Positions 36,435-45,544 of a stretch of 64,000 nucleotides of DNA are shown here, piece after piece (position 1 is the first letter of the stretch; each line of letters begins with the position of its first letter). The notes under the pieces are model-generated. The model had not been told where the DNA came from, ran no database searches, and saw only the letters and a list, made by a program, of their open reading frames with translations. The DNA comes from Kangiella koreensis DSM 16069 (GTDB lineage: Bacteria > Pseudomonadota > Gammaproteobacteria > Enterobacterales > Kangiellaceae). The DNA lies in assembly GCF_000024085.1 (NCBI RefSeq), contig NC_013166.1, forward strand, positions 2,728,001 to 2,792,000. Direction: 5' to 3'. The position numbers were made by a program, and so were the translations under genes.

Positions 36435-36770
36435 ATGTCACAATCTCTAAAAATCGCTTTCGCTAAAGAGCTCAACCAAGGTAAGTTACTCTTTTATAAA
36501 GGGAACTTGGATTTATCCTTCTACCACTTTGAACGTGCCCATATCCTCAGTCAGCCCTTTTACGGACGCCATGTTAAAAGTCATTGGTGGATGCTACGGG
36601 TCGGCATTAATCGTTTGGATCTGCGAGAAACCGCTGGTCAAATCATTCGTATCATTGGTTCAGCAGGCTCTTTAATCGGCAAATATCCTATAGGAAATAC
36701 TGGCGGGGCTAATGTTTCTCCCTTCAAACCAATGCCGATACCGGAGGATTTGAAGGTTTATTTTAATTAA
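36435..36770 (+). CDS. DUF3703 family protein
   Basis: This 111-residue protein has the family motifs FERAHILSQPF, HVKSHWWMLRVG and GKYPIGNTGGANVSPFKPMPIPEDL almost unbroken. DUF3703 proteins are small soluble proteins of unknown role, often next to efflux or metal-resistance genes. Here it is divergent from the RND exporter and shares its promoter region, so joint control by the TetR protein is possible. AAGGAAT precedes the ATG. Confidence 0.85.
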   Translation: MSQSLKIAFAKELNQGKLLFYKGNLDLSFYHFERAHILSQPFYGRHVKSHWWMLRVGINRLDLRETAGQIIRIIGSAGSLIGKYPIGNTGGANVSPFKPMPIPEDLKVYFN

Positions 36771-36777
36771 ATCTTGC

Positions 36778-36797
36778 GGGCGACCGCAGGTCGCCCC
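36778..36797. terminator. Hairpin, GGGCGACC-GCA-GGTCGCCC
   Basis: 8-base perfect arms 36778-36785 and 36789-36796, just past the DUF3703 stop. No T-run follows (CTACAGAC), so it may be a common GGGCGACC...GGTCGCCCCTAC intergenic repeat rather than an intrinsic terminator. Confidence 0.55.
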
Positions 36798-36881
36798 TAC
36801 AGACTTGTCTGACTTACATAATCTCATTAATTGCTAACAATTCTGTTATTATTACCCGACTTACTCAAAACTTCATTTTTT

Positions 36882-37448
36882 ATGCCTCAACCTTCTAACA
36901 CCACCGTCATAAAAGCTACTCGTTATTGGCTTGAGCACGCAGTCATTGGTTTTAATTTCTGCCCATTTGCCAAGCGTGAGTTTGTCCGTCAATCGATTCG
37001 ATATTGGGTATCAGAAGCTGACAAGATTGAAACAGCGTTAGAGGACTTGATGGCGGCAGTTACAGAGCTTGAGAAGGATAGCTCGATAGAAACCACTTTA
37101 CTGATCCTGCCGCAGGGTTTTGCTGATTTTGATGATTATCTGGATTTGCTGGATATGGCAAACCAATTAATGGCTATGCAAGAGTTGGAAGGTATTTTCC
37201 AGTTGGCCAGTTTTCATCCAGACTACTGCTTCGATGGCCAGTTAAAAAATGACCCTGCTAATTACACCAACCGTTCGCCCTACCCTATGCTTCATTTATT
37301 GCGCGAAGCAAGTATCGAAAAAGCGCTTGAGTTCGTTGATGATCCAGATGCAATTCCAGAACGTAATGTTGAGTTTGCACGTGAAAAGGGGGCTGATGTT
37401 TTCAAAGCTATATTGTCAGACTCTCTTCTAAACAAAGAAGCAGACTAA
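36882..37448 (+). CDS. DUF1415 family protein
   Basis: I start at ATG 36882; an upstream TTG at 36831 would add a hydrophobic stretch that does not belong to the family. The product has 188 residues. ATRYWLEHAVIGFNFCPFAKREFV and FHPDYCFDG plus NRSPYPMLHLLREASIEKAL are the defining DUF1415 segments. The function is unknown, though conserved Cys and His residues suggest an enzyme or metal site. Its last 4 bases overlap the end of the ZIP gene on the other strand. Confidence 0.85.
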   Translation: MPQPSNTTVIKATRYWLEHAVIGFNFCPFAKREFVRQSIRYWVSEADKIETALEDLMAAVTELEKDSSIETTLLILPQGFADFDDYLDLLDMANQLMAMQELEGIFQLASFHPDYCFDGQLKNDPANYTNRSPYPMLHLLREASIEKALEFVDDPDAIPERNVEFAREKGADVFKAILSDSLLNKEAD

Positions 37449-38167
37449 TGGCTCACCACCATCTCACTGAACAACGCCACACAAAAACCTAATACGGCTC
37501 CTAGTGGTGGTGCCCAATGGTGGTTTAGCCTTGATTGCGGAGCTATGTCCTGAAAGATTAGATAGAGAATACCGCCGGACGCGAACAGCATAATACCCCC
37601 CAACACATCAGGAAAATCGGATAATAGAAAATACCCTATTAGTCCCGAAGCAGGGCCTAATAAAACCAGTCCCATCATCACTAATATTGTCCAGTTTTTA
37701 TCACTTGGTTTCTTTAATTGTTTTAACTCGCGGTAACTATTAAATCCTTCGGGCAGATTTTGTAATCCAATCAAGAGAGCCAACAGAGGTGCAGCTTTAG
37801 CTTCCACCGCAACCATTCCACCAAGCGCTATGGCTTCTGGTACATAATCCAGTACCATGCCCATAAGCTGAGGAGCTTCTCTTCTCCTCAATCCCAATAT
37901 TCTCTCAACTCCAAAAAAACATAATCCCCCACCCAGAAAGATCGGTATCGCTAACAGCGGCACACTGAGTTGGCTTTTGCCCTCCGGAACTAATACTACA
38001 GCAATGGCACCGATTAAAATGCCACCACCAAAGGCAATCACAAAATGACGGAACTCTTTATCCAGCCACTGAGGTCGAAACTTTTCAAATCGTGCCAGTA
38101 ATCCACCCAAGGGAATACAGGCACCGGCTAACCCCGTTAATATAATGATAGTTAAGACTTCCGACAT
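37445..38167 (-). CDS. ZIP-family metal transporter-like permease
   Basis: I start at ATG 38167, with AAGGAG 5 bases upstream; a GTG at 38173 is less likely. The product has 240 residues with seven or eight hydrophobic segments. Motifs of ZIP proteins are visible: FGGGILIGAIAVVLVPEG in helix 2 and LIGLQNLPEGFNSYRE, related to the HNxPEG metal-binding motif but with Q in place of H. Substrate may be zinc, iron or another ion; the changed His makes it uncertain. Start and upstream UDG stop overlap or nearly touch. Confidence 0.78.
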   Translation of the reverse strand: MSEVLTIIILTGLAGACIPLGGLLARFEKFRPQWLDKEFRHFVIAFGGGILIGAIAVVLVPEGKSQLSVPLLAIPIFLGGGLCFFGVERILGLRRREAPQLMGMVLDYVPEAIALGGMVAVEAKAAPLLALLIGLQNLPEGFNSYRELKQLKKPSDKNWTILVMMGLVLLGPASGLIGYFLLSDFPDVLGGIMLFASGGILYLIFQDIAPQSRLNHHWAPPLGAVLGFCVALFSEMVVSH

Positions 38168-38169
38168 GC

Positions 38170-38769
38170 TCACTCCTTGTCTGGTGCTAGTAGTGCCGTG
38201 ACCAGATTTTTCAGCTCCGGTATCAGCTGTTCTTCAAACCACGGATTTTTCTTAAGCCAGATATTGTTGCGCGGGCTTGGATGCGGCAATGGCATGACAG
38301 GGGTATCTTGTTCAATATAATGACGCCAGTTCTTGACCGTTTCAGTAAGATTTCTTTCCTGTCGGTTCGGTAAATGCCAGTCCATTGCATACTTCCCGAT
38401 GACTAATGTCAGTTCAATATCAGGTAGTTCTCTTAGAATCTTCTTGCGCCAGGTTTCTGCACAAATAGCTTTCGGTGCCAAGTCACCGGATTTTCCTTTG
38501 CCCGGATAGCAAAAGCCCATTGGCACTACCGCCAATTTTTCCGGATCGTAGAAAGTATCTCGATCAATGCCAAGCCAATCGCGCAGCCGATCGCCACTAG
38601 CATCATCAAATGGTTTTCCCTTGTGATGGGTGATTTGACCCGGAGCCTGACCTGCTACCAATATTTTGGCTTTGGAACTAAATTGCAAAATTGGATTGGG
38701 ACCCAGCGGCAGATCCTGACAGATAGTGCAGGCTCTGATTTCTTTAAGAAGTTGCTGGTCACTTTGCAT
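38170..38769 (-). CDS. Uracil-DNA glycosylase family protein (family 4-like)
   Basis: The 199-residue protein has GQAPG (40-44) and HPSPRN (163-168), the two active-site motifs of the UDG superfamily. Cysteines 14, 17, 87 and 103 have the C-x2-C ... C-x15-C spacing of the 4Fe-4S cluster in family 4 enzymes, so it is probably an iron-sulfur UDG removing uracil from DNA. Its stop lies 2 bases from the ZIP start, and the RluA-type gene is 17 bases upstream: a three-gene leftward operon. Confidence 0.82.
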   Translation of the reverse strand: MQSDQQLLKEIRACTICQDLPLGPNPILQFSSKAKILVAGQAPGQITHHKGKPFDDASGDRLRDWLGIDRDTFYDPEKLAVVPMGFCYPGKGKSGDLAPKAICAETWRKKILRELPDIELTLVIGKYAMDWHLPNRQERNLTETVKNWRHYIEQDTPVMPLPHPSPRNNIWLKKNPWFEEQLIPELKNLVTALLAPDKE

Positions 38770-38786
38770 ATTAATGATAGGTTAAT

Positions 38787-39635
38787 TTAAGTCCATGTCT
38801 TCAGTTGATAGGCTTTTTTGTCGCCGGTTATTGGGCATTGGAAATCTAGCTTGTATGCCATCAGCTGCAAATCTTGGCTTTGCGTCGGCTCGCCATGCAA
38901 ACGGTCACCTATGATTGGAAAGCCTAGCGAAGACAGGTGAATACGAATCTGATGCTTTCTGCCAGTCAAGATCTGAACCGACAACAAACTACGATCTTTG
39001 TCCGCATCATACTCTTTTAAAGTGACAATGCTTTTGGCTGGCTTATTATCAATGGGTTTGTCGATGGTTATTGAATCATGAGGGAATTGCCCGTTAACCC
39101 AGGCCAGATAATGCTTTTCTACCGTGCGCTTGGCGAACATAGCTGATAAGGCGGCGGCGGCCTCTTTGTTATGGGCAAGGATGAGCAAACCTCTTGCCGC
39201 TTTATCCAGACGATGCACCACATAGGTTTGCCGGTTGTAGTCAAAGTGTTCTTCAACCAGTCGACTGATCGAGCAATGATCGCCCCATTTTGAACCTTGT
39301 GACCAGACCCCATTAGGCTTATTCCACACCGAGTAATCGCCCTCGTCCGCTATCAACTCAGGTTTTGCTACCGTCTCGCTGAGTACCTGCTCGTTATAAT
39401 AGAGATGCAGCTCCTCACCTAAGCGCAATCTGGCATTTTTACGACGCAAAGGTCGCGCCTGTTTGCCATGCGACAGCCAGACAGCGCCTTTTGTCATGGC
39501 GTCTTTAACTCTTTGCTTTGACAAACCAGTGGCTTGCACCAATAATTCGAGCGGGTTGGTATCATTCAGATCGGCAACGTCATCTAGGTTTATATGTTGC
39601 TCAATAATGGTATTCTGTGCGGGTTCTGTCATCAT
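38787..39635 (-). CDS. RluA-family RNA pseudouridine synthase
   Basis: The 282-residue protein has VVHRLDKAARGLLILAHN, with catalytic D144, and GRKHQIRIHLSSLGFPIIGD near the C-terminus. An S4-like N-terminal segment (LLVQATGLSKQRVKDAMTKGAVWL) is present. It isomerises uridine in rRNA or tRNA; the exact site (23S, tRNA or other) cannot be told. Two adjacent ATG codons (39635 and 39632) could be used. The usual T-S-G after RLDK is A-A-R-G here. Confidence 0.85.
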   Translation of the reverse strand: MMTEPAQNTIIEQHINLDDVADLNDTNPLELLVQATGLSKQRVKDAMTKGAVWLSHGKQARPLRRKNARLRLGEELHLYYNEQVLSETVAKPELIADEGDYSVWNKPNGVWSQGSKWGDHCSISRLVEEHFDYNRQTYVVHRLDKAARGLLILAHNKEAAAALSAMFAKRTVEKHYLAWVNGQFPHDSITIDKPIDNKPAKSIVTLKEYDADKDRSLLSVQILTGRKHQIRIHLSSLGFPIIGDRLHGEPTQSQDLQLMAYKLDFQCPITGDKKAYQLKTWT

Positions 39636-39651
39636 CTTGTGAATTATTTAA

Positions 39652-40437
39652 GTGAAGCATTCTTTAGCCTTTTATCAAACCGATTCTACAGCACCGCCAT
39701 CAATACTGGCTGATTTGCCGGTAATTACTGACGTTGGCGAATTGGATCAATTCGATGGCTATTTCTGTTTTGAGCCAAAGGATGCCAATCAAGAGTTACA
39801 CTTTTACGCCAAGCTGGATGGACATGCAACCGGCTTTTCGCTGGACTTTACTCAAGGGACCATAGCCTGGCGCCGAAGTCATGGCGGTGGCCGCAAGCAA
39901 CAGATTGCAAAAGCCTGCGGTTTAAAGCATAACTGGCAGCCCTCAATCCTTGATGCGACAGGCGGTCTCGGTCGTGATGCCTCCGAATTGCGCAACCTCG
40001 GTTGTCGCCTGCGTATAATTGAGCGTTCACCTTATGTAGCGGCTTTATTGCAAGATGCCATTGCACGTGCCGCCAATCATCCTGAAACCCAGGAGCTTTT
40101 TGGTCAAGATTTCGAACTATATCAGGGGCAAGCAAGCGAGCTGATACCCAAGTTATCGTCTGAGCAACAGCCCGATATCATTTATCTCGATCCCATGTTC
40201 CCGCCACGCAATAAAAGCGCTGCGGTGAAAAAAGAGATGCGGCTGGTAAAATTACTGGTTGGTGAAGACCCGGATGCCGATGAGCTGTTGCCGCTGGCGC
40301 TTGAACATGCCAAATATCGCGTGGTAGTCAAACGACCCAGTTATGCGCCCTATCTTAATCAGCAAAAACCTTCCATGAGCATCGAAAGCAAAGCCAATCG
40401 CTTTGATGTTTATGTGAAACAGGCAATTCCTAACTAA
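39652..40437 (+). CDS. rsmJ: 16S rRNA (guanine1516-N2)-methyltransferase
   Basis: The protein has 261 residues with a GTG start at 39652. RsmJ motifs are clear: FSLDFTQGTIAWRRSHGGGRKQQIAKA, ILDATGGLGRDASELRNLG (SAM loop) and IIYLDPMFPPRNKSAAVKKEM (DPMFP catalytic motif). It methylates G1516 of 16S rRNA. It is divergent from the RluA-type gene with only 16 bases between, so promoters overlap. Confidence 0.93.
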   Translation: MKHSLAFYQTDSTAPPSILADLPVITDVGELDQFDGYFCFEPKDANQELHFYAKLDGHATGFSLDFTQGTIAWRRSHGGGRKQQIAKACGLKHNWQPSILDATGGLGRDASELRNLGCRLRIIERSPYVAALLQDAIARAANHPETQELFGQDFELYQGQASELIPKLSSEQQPDIIYLDPMFPPRNKSAAVKKEMRLVKLLVGEDPDADELLPLALEHAKYRVVVKRPSYAPYLNQQKPSMSIESKANRFDVYVKQAIPN

Positions 40438-40491
40438 TCTCTACGAACTAATCTCTGCGAACTTATCAGCCAAACCTATCAGGAGCTCATC

Positions 40492-40779
40492 ATGGCCAAA
40501 GCATCTGCCCTACACATTCTGGTTAAAACTGAAAAAGAAGCTCTGGCGCTCAAAGCCAAGCTCGAGAAAGGTGCCGATTTTTATCAGCTGGCCAAACGCC
40601 ACTCCATGTGCCCTTCGAAAAAACAGGGCGGTGATCTAGGTGAATTTAAGCGTGGCCAGATGGTCAAGCCATTTGATAATGCGGTATTTGCCAAAGGCAG
40701 CGAAGACAAACCCTTAATTGGCCCCGTCAAAACGCGCTTTGGCTATCACTTAATCAAAGTGTTATATAAAAGCGGTTAA
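40492..40779 (+). CDS. ppiC: Parvulin peptidyl-prolyl isomerase (PpiC)
   Basis: This is a 95-residue stand-alone parvulin domain without signal peptide. [42 protein letters not shown] and [15 protein letters not shown] cover the full family pattern, with the active-site Cys and His residues. It catalyses cis-trans isomerisation of prolyl bonds in the cytosol. AGGAGC precedes the ATG. It converges on rsmD, whose stop is 5 bases away. Confidence 0.93.
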   Translation: MAKASALHILVKTEKEALALKAKLEKGADFYQLAKRHSMCPSKKQGGDLGEFKRGQMVKPFDNAVFAKGSEDKPLIGPVKTRFGYHLIKVLYKSG

Positions 40780-40784
40780 TCAGT

Positions 40785-41396
40785 TTAGGTCACAGCAAAC
40801 AACTTATACTGTAACTGCCCTGCTTTCTTATCTTTTAGCTCTGTCCAGTTCTCTGGCACATTCAGTTCCAGCCCCTGCTCCACTTCAATATAGATTAAAG
40901 TCTCAGGTTTAAGCCACTCTGCTGCATCCAGCTGTTCTATGACTTTTTGTGCTATCCCTTTATGAAATGGCGGATCAAGGAAAATAATATCGAATGATTT
41001 TTGATTGCTTTGAATAAAGTCGAACGCATCGCCATGCATCACATAAGCATTATCAGCGTTGACCAGTCCGAGGTTTTCTTCTAATTGGTGGAAGGCTTTG
41101 CGATTAAGTTCTACAAAAGAGGCTTCTGATGCGCCTCTGGACAGAGCTTCGATTCCGATAGCACCGGAGCCGGCAAATAGATCGAGGCAGTTTGCGCCAT
41201 GAATCTCATTCTGTAGCCAGTTGAACAGGGTTTCGCGAATGCGATCCAGGCTGGGCCTGAGTCCTTCCACCTCAATAAAGCGCAGTTTACGACCTTTCCA
41301 ACGACCGCCAATCACACGAAACTGACCCACTTTTTTGGCATGCGGTGATGTGGATTTCTTTTTGCTGTCCTGAACAATCTTATTTCGGTTAGCCAT
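40785..41396 (-). CDS. rsmD: 16S rRNA (guanine966-N2)-methyltransferase
   Basis: The 203-residue protein includes FRVIGGRWKGRKLRF, LRPSLDRIRETLFNWL, CLDLFAGSGAIGIEALSRGA (SAM loop) and IIFLDPPFHKG (catalytic DPPF). RsmD methylates G966 of 16S rRNA. It is divergent from ftsY, the usual arrangement in Gammaproteobacteria. The N-terminus is lysine-rich, as often in this family. Confidence 0.95.
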   Translation of the reverse strand: MANRNKIVQDSKKKSTSPHAKKVGQFRVIGGRWKGRKLRFIEVEGLRPSLDRIRETLFNWLQNEIHGANCLDLFAGSGAIGIEALSRGASEASFVELNRKAFHQLEENLGLVNADNAYVMHGDAFDFIQSNQKSFDIIFLDPPFHKGIAQKVIEQLDAAEWLKPETLIYIEVEQGLELNVPENWTELKDKKAGQLQYKLFAVT

Positions 41397-41465
41397 AAAT
41401 GGCCCCTTCTACTCTGGCGTTCAAGTTTGCCCGCTTGCGGTTTGCAAATCTCTTACGCACCTGCC

Positions 41466-41495
41466 TTGAAAGTGATAGGATAACGCCTTTATAAA
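41466..41495 (+). promoter_or_regulatory. Candidate sigma-70 promoter of ftsYEX
   Basis: TTGAAA at 41466-41471, 18 bases, TATAAA at 41490-41495; 31 bases before the ftsY start. Both boxes differ from consensus at one or two places. Confidence 0.45.
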
Positions 41496-41525
41496 GTTAA
41501 ACAAGTCATTGATACCTTCACTGCC

Positions 41526-42809
41526 ATGAGCGACTCACAATCAAAAGATAAATCAAAACGCGGCCTGTTTGGCTGGTTTGGCAAAAAAGACTCTAATAAT
41601 ACTGAGCAATCCCCTGATACTGAATCTGAGACGCCTATTGAAGAATCGGCTGCTGAAGAGCAACCTCTCGAAAACAGTACTCCTAAAGACCAACGTCTTG
41701 ATGAAGAACTTTTAGAACAGGCCGAACATGCTCTGGAAGAGCAACTTGAAGAGCAGGTAGAGCATGATATTGAAGAAGCCTACGAACATCAGGAGCATCA
41801 GGGAGAAAAGATTGAAGCGGCTGCTCCAACCCTGACTGACCCCAATCAACAACAGTCAAACGACCACCCTGCCGAGAAACAAGGTTTCTTTTCACGCCTC
41901 AAAGCCGGCTTAAGTCGCACCCGTGGTCAGTTAGCCGACAGTTTGGCTAATCTTGTTTTAGGCAGCAAAGAAATTGATGATGACTTGCTTGAAGATATTG
42001 AAACTCAATTGCTAATGGCTGATGTCGGCGTAAGTGCTACCCGAAAAATTATCGATGATCTAACTGACAAAGCTGCGCGCAAGGAACTCAAAGACCCTCA
42101 AGCTTTGATGGATCGTCTACGCCAATTATTGTCAGAGATCATTGAACCTTGTACCCAGCCGCTGGAACTGACTCACAAGCCCTTTGTTATCTTGATGGTT
42201 GGTGTTAATGGCGTCGGTAAAACAACCACCATCGGCAAGCTAGCCAAAAAATTCCAAGGTGAGGGTAAGTCCGTGATGCTGGCTGCCGGTGATACTTTCC
42301 GTGCTGCCGCCGTTGAACAGCTTCAAGTGTGGGGCGAACGTAATAATATCCATGTCACCGCACAGCACACTGGCGCAGACAGTGCCTCAGTTATTTTCGA
42401 TGCACTGCAAGCCGCCCAGGCTCGTAAGATTGATGTGTTGATTGCCGATACAGCCGGACGCCTGCATACCAAGTCTAATCTGATGGATGAATTGTCCAAA
42501 GTCCAGCGAGTGATGCAAAAACTTGACCCAAGCGCACCGCATGAAGTGATGTTGGTGGTCGATGCAGGCACCGGTCAAAATGCGCTCAATCAGGCTGAGC
42601 ACTTTAATAAAGCGGTACCACTTAGCGGAATCACCATTACCAAGCTGGATGGTACTGCAAAAGGTGGTATTATTTTTGCATTGGCTGACAAGATGAAAAC
42701 ACCCATTCGCTTTATTGGGGTAGGCGAAGGCATTGACGATTTACGCGAATTCAATGGCCAGGACTTCATTCAGGCCTTATTCGCAACCGATGATAACACT
42801 CAACAATAA
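41526..42809 (+). CDS. ftsY: Signal recognition particle receptor FtsY
   Basis: The 427-residue GTPase has the Gram-negative pattern: an acidic, Glu-rich A domain (about 1-120), an N domain (about 120-210) and a G domain with GVNGVGKT (226-233), DTFRAAAVEQL, DTAGRLHTKSNL and TKLDGTAKGG. FtsY docks SRP-ribosome complexes on the inner membrane. No Shine-Dalgarno sequence is obvious in the 15 bases before the ATG. ftsE starts 17 bases after the stop. Confidence 0.97.
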   Translation: MSDSQSKDKSKRGLFGWFGKKDSNNTEQSPDTESETPIEESAAEEQPLENSTPKDQRLDEELLEQAEHALEEQLEEQVEHDIEEAYEHQEHQGEKIEAAAPTLTDPNQQQSNDHPAEKQGFFSRLKAGLSRTRGQLADSLANLVLGSKEIDDDLLEDIETQLLMADVGVSATRKIIDDLTDKAARKELKDPQALMDRLRQLLSEIIEPCTQPLELTHKPFVILMVGVNGVGKTTTIGKLAKKFQGEGKSVMLAAGDTFRAAAVEQLQVWGERNNIHVTAQHTGADSASVIFDALQAAQARKIDVLIADTAGRLHTKSNLMDELSKVQRVMQKLDPSAPHEVMLVVDAGTGQNALNQAEHFNKAVPLSGITITKLDGTAKGGIIFALADKMKTPIRFIGVGEGIDDLREFNGQDFIQALFATDDNTQQ

Positions 42810-42826
42810 TAGCCTATTAACACACT

Positions 42827-43510
42827 ATGATTGAATTTCACCAGGTATTTAAGCGCTATGAAGGTGGCCACGAAGCTCTCAAGGGAGTTAGCTTCGAGCT
42901 ACCGGCTGGTGAAATGGCTTTTCTTACTGGTCATAGTGGCGCCGGTAAAAGTACCCTGCTGAAATTAATTGCTCTAATGGAGCGTCCGACTCGTGGCCAG
43001 GTCATTCTTGACGGCCAGAATATCAGCAAAGTTAAAGATCGTCATATCCCCTATCACCGCCGCAAAATTGGCATGATCTTTCAGGACCACCGTTTATTAT
43101 TCGATCGCACCGTTTTCGACAATGTTGCCCTGCCTTTAATTATTGCAGGCGTATCTGATCGTGAAATTCCGAAACGGGTACGTGCCGCACTGGATAAAGT
43201 CGGGCTACTGAGTAAAGAAAAGCAGTTGCCTATCCAACTGTCAGGTGGAGAGCAGCAACGGGTGGGCATTGCTCGAGCAGTCGTCAATAAACCTCCACTA
43301 TTACTGGCGGATGAGCCGACAGGTAACCTCGATCCAGAATTATCTGCCGACATCATGAATTTATTTGCTGAATTTAATCAGGTTGGTGTTTCAGTGCTGA
43401 TTGCTTCGCATGATCTGGCCTTGATCGCACGTATGAGGCACCCAGTCATTACCCTCAAAGAAGGTCGCACCATCCGTAACGAACTGGCAGAGGCGGCATT
43501 TGATGAGTAA
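42827..43510 (+). CDS. ftsE: Cell-division ATP-binding protein FtsE
   Basis: The 227-residue ABC ATPase has Walker [10 protein letters not shown] (35-43), signature QLSGGEQQR and Walker [13 protein letters not shown]. With FtsX it forms the complex that activates periplasmic murein hydrolases at the septum via EnvC-like partners. Its last 8 bases overlap ftsX. Confidence 0.97.
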   Translation: MIEFHQVFKRYEGGHEALKGVSFELPAGEMAFLTGHSGAGKSTLLKLIALMERPTRGQVILDGQNISKVKDRHIPYHRRKIGMIFQDHRLLFDRTVFDNVALPLIIAGVSDREIPKRVRAALDKVGLLSKEKQLPIQLSGGEQQRVGIARAVVNKPPLLLADEPTGNLDPELSADIMNLFAEFNQVGVSVLIASHDLALIARMRHPVITLKEGRTIRNELAEAAFDE

Positions 43511-44471
43511 ATCCAATCGTCAAAATACTTCCTACAAGGTCAGCTTTCTTGATCGCTTCAAGATGGCTATCAGCCTGCACAAAAAAAATGCTGCTAATAC
43601 TCTTCTTGATGTTTTGCGTCACCCTACCAACAGTTTGCTGACTATACTCGTTTTAGCTATAGCTTTGGCTTTGCCGACTGCTTTTTATGTATTCAGCTCT
43701 AATGCTAAAGCCATTAGCAGTAATTGGAGCGGTGGTGTGCAAATGGCTTTATTCCTCAAAGACAACGTCAGTCAGGAGCAGCGAGCTGAATTGGTTCAAG
43801 AATTAAGTTTTCGTCCTGAATTTAAGGAGGTTGTTCTAGTTCCTAAAGAAGAGGCCATTGAGGAATTTAAACACCAATCAGGTTTTGGCGACGCCTTGGA
43901 TTACTTAGCCGAAAACCCCCTGCCCGACAGCATAATTCTAACGCCCTATGAAACTCACTCTGCTGCGGACTTGCTTGAACAATTGGCACAGGAATTAGAA
44001 CAAGATCCTATGGTGGATCTGGCTCAACTGGATATGGCCTGGATTCAACGTTATCAGGCAATTCTTGAAATTTCACAGAAGATAGGTACTTTTGTCAGTA
44101 TTTTGTTAGCCTTTGGCGTTCTTTTAATTGTTGGCAATACCATTCGACTGGCCATTTTAAATCGTCGGGATGAAATCCAGGTTATTAAATTAGTCGGGGC
44201 TACCGATGCCTTTATTCGCCGCCCTTTCCTGTATACCGGTTTCTGGTATGGACTTATCGCCGCCCTGCTCGCTGCGTTGATGGTCAATATTGTGCTACTT
44301 CTTTTACAAAGCCCTTCTTCGACCCTGGCTGAACTTTACAACAGCGGCTTTTCTTTAATGGGACTGGAACCTAAGCAGACATTGGCACTACTGTTAATTG
44401 GCGCAGGTTTGGGCTTATTTGGCGCCTGGTTCTCAGTGAGTAAACATCTAAAAGATATTCAACCCACCTAA
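43503..44471 (+). CDS. ftsX: Cell-division membrane protein FtsX
   Basis: I start at ATG 43503 within the end of ftsE (the adjacent TTG at 43500 is less likely); 322 residues. It has an N-terminal helix (LLTILVLAIALALPTAFYV), a periplasmic domain with NPLPDSIIL, and three C-terminal helices with GNTIRLAILNRRDEIQVIKLVGATDAFIRRPF, the FtsX core. It is the transmembrane partner of FtsE. Confidence 0.96.
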   Translation: MSKSNRQNTSYKVSFLDRFKMAISLHKKNAANTLLDVLRHPTNSLLTILVLAIALALPTAFYVFSSNAKAISSNWSGGVQMALFLKDNVSQEQRAELVQELSFRPEFKEVVLVPKEEAIEEFKHQSGFGDALDYLAENPLPDSIILTPYETHSAADLLEQLAQELEQDPMVDLAQLDMAWIQRYQAILEISQKIGTFVSILLAFGVLLIVGNTIRLAILNRRDEIQVIKLVGATDAFIRRPFLYTGFWYGLIAALLAALMVNIVLLLLQSPSSTLAELYNSGFSLMGLEPKQTLALLLIGAGLGLFGAWFSVSKHLKDIQPT

Positions 44472-44702
44472 ACTTCTCTGCTTCTTGCTCATCGGACAGC
44501 TAAACCACACACTTCACTTTTTTCTCACAGCAAACCTCTATAGTGTCTATCCTGTATTAACTAACTTGTTACCCGCTATTCCCTGAGGTAATACTCAAAA
44601 TTACCTTATGCTATTTGCTTATAGGCCAGAAGCTTGTTTGAATATGGCCGTTTATTACCTACATGGTATTTAGAGTCTCACTTTATAAAAGGATATCTGT
44701 TT

Positions 44703-45281
44703 ATGAAAACCCTGTTTACCCTCGCTTTAAGCACCATTGCCTTAGTTTTTGCCGGCAACGCTGATGCAAAAGCTGCTGATTATGAATTTGACACCGTTCA
44801 CAGTCAAATTATCTTTAAAGTCAATCACTTAGGTTATTCTAATTCGTACGGTAAATTTCGTGCATTTGACGGTACTTTAAGCTTTGATCCAGAAGACTGG
44901 TCAACGGCCAAAACTGAAGTGTCAATCAATACCAAAAGCATCGATCTTGAAAACAAAAAATGGAATGACCATATGCGCAACCCCGATTTTTTCGATGTTG
45001 AGCAATACCCAGCCATGACTTTCAAAAGCACCAAGCTGGAAAAGACCGGCGAAGATACCGGTAAATTACATGGTGATTTAACTATTTTAGACAAAACCTT
45101 ACCGATTACTTTGGACTTAACCTTAAATCAGGCGGGCATCCACCCAATGAGCGAACAGCCACACGTCGGTTTCTCTGCAACCGGCACAATCAAACGCTCA
45201 GAGTGGGGCATGATATATGGTGTTCCAGCGGTTGGTGACGAGGTTGATATCATTATCGAAGTTGAAGCGACTGCAAGATAG
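44703..45281 (+). CDS. YceI-family periplasmic protein
   Basis: I start at ATG 44703 (AAAAGGA 9 bases before) rather than the upstream start at 44634; 192 residues. A signal peptide (to about ADA/KAA) leads into the YceI lipocalin-like domain: YEFDTVHSQIIFKVNHLGYSNSYGKF, NPDFFDVEQYPAMTFKST and VGFSATGTIKRSEWGM. The family binds isoprenoid-like lipids such as ubiquinone-8. It sits between ftsX and rpoH, which are adjacent in many relatives. The 231 bases before it hold no gene; a small AGGTAAT...ATTACCT hairpin is at 44586-44609. Confidence 0.9.
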   Translation: MKTLFTLALSTIALVFAGNADAKAADYEFDTVHSQIIFKVNHLGYSNSYGKFRAFDGTLSFDPEDWSTAKTEVSINTKSIDLENKKWNDHMRNPDFFDVEQYPAMTFKSTKLEKTGEDTGKLHGDLTILDKTLPITLDLTLNQAGIHPMSEQPHVGFSATGTIKRSEWGMIYGVPAVGDEVDIIIEVEATAR

Positions 45282-45301
45282 GCTACTCTTAGTTTAGCCC
45301 T

Positions 45302-45346
45302 GGTCCCTGCTAACTGACTGATTTCTGGTCTAGCAGGGACCCCTTC
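45302..45346 (+). terminator. Hairpin after the YceI gene
   Basis: GGTCCCTGCTA at 45302-45312 and its exact complement at 45331-45341, loop 18 bases, followed by CCTTCTTC. An intrinsic terminator or processing hairpin; the T-run is weak. It opens the 322-base gap before rpoH, the rest of which is the rpoH leader. Confidence 0.55.
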
Positions 45347-45513
45347 TTCAAGTTTGTAATTTCCTGTTACAAAGCGTCCATAAAAGTTTAAGAAGTTTCA
45401 CTTTATTTCTGCTTACGAGGGGTGTAGGTTACTTATTTCAAAGGTACAAACTAGCCTACAGGCCTTATAGAACCTTGCCTGAAACCTCTTTTTGTATGGA
45501 ACTTTTTTACTGT

Positions 45514-45540
45514 TTAGCACTCTTAGACTTAGAGTGCCAA
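45514..45540. promoter_or_regulatory. CIRCE element 1 (HrcA operator)
   Basis: TTAGCACTC, 9 bases, GAGTGCCAA: one mismatch from the CIRCE consensus TTAGCACTC-N9-GAGTGCTAA. HrcA, the heat-shock repressor, binds this element. Confidence 0.9.
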
Positions 45541-45544
45541 AATA

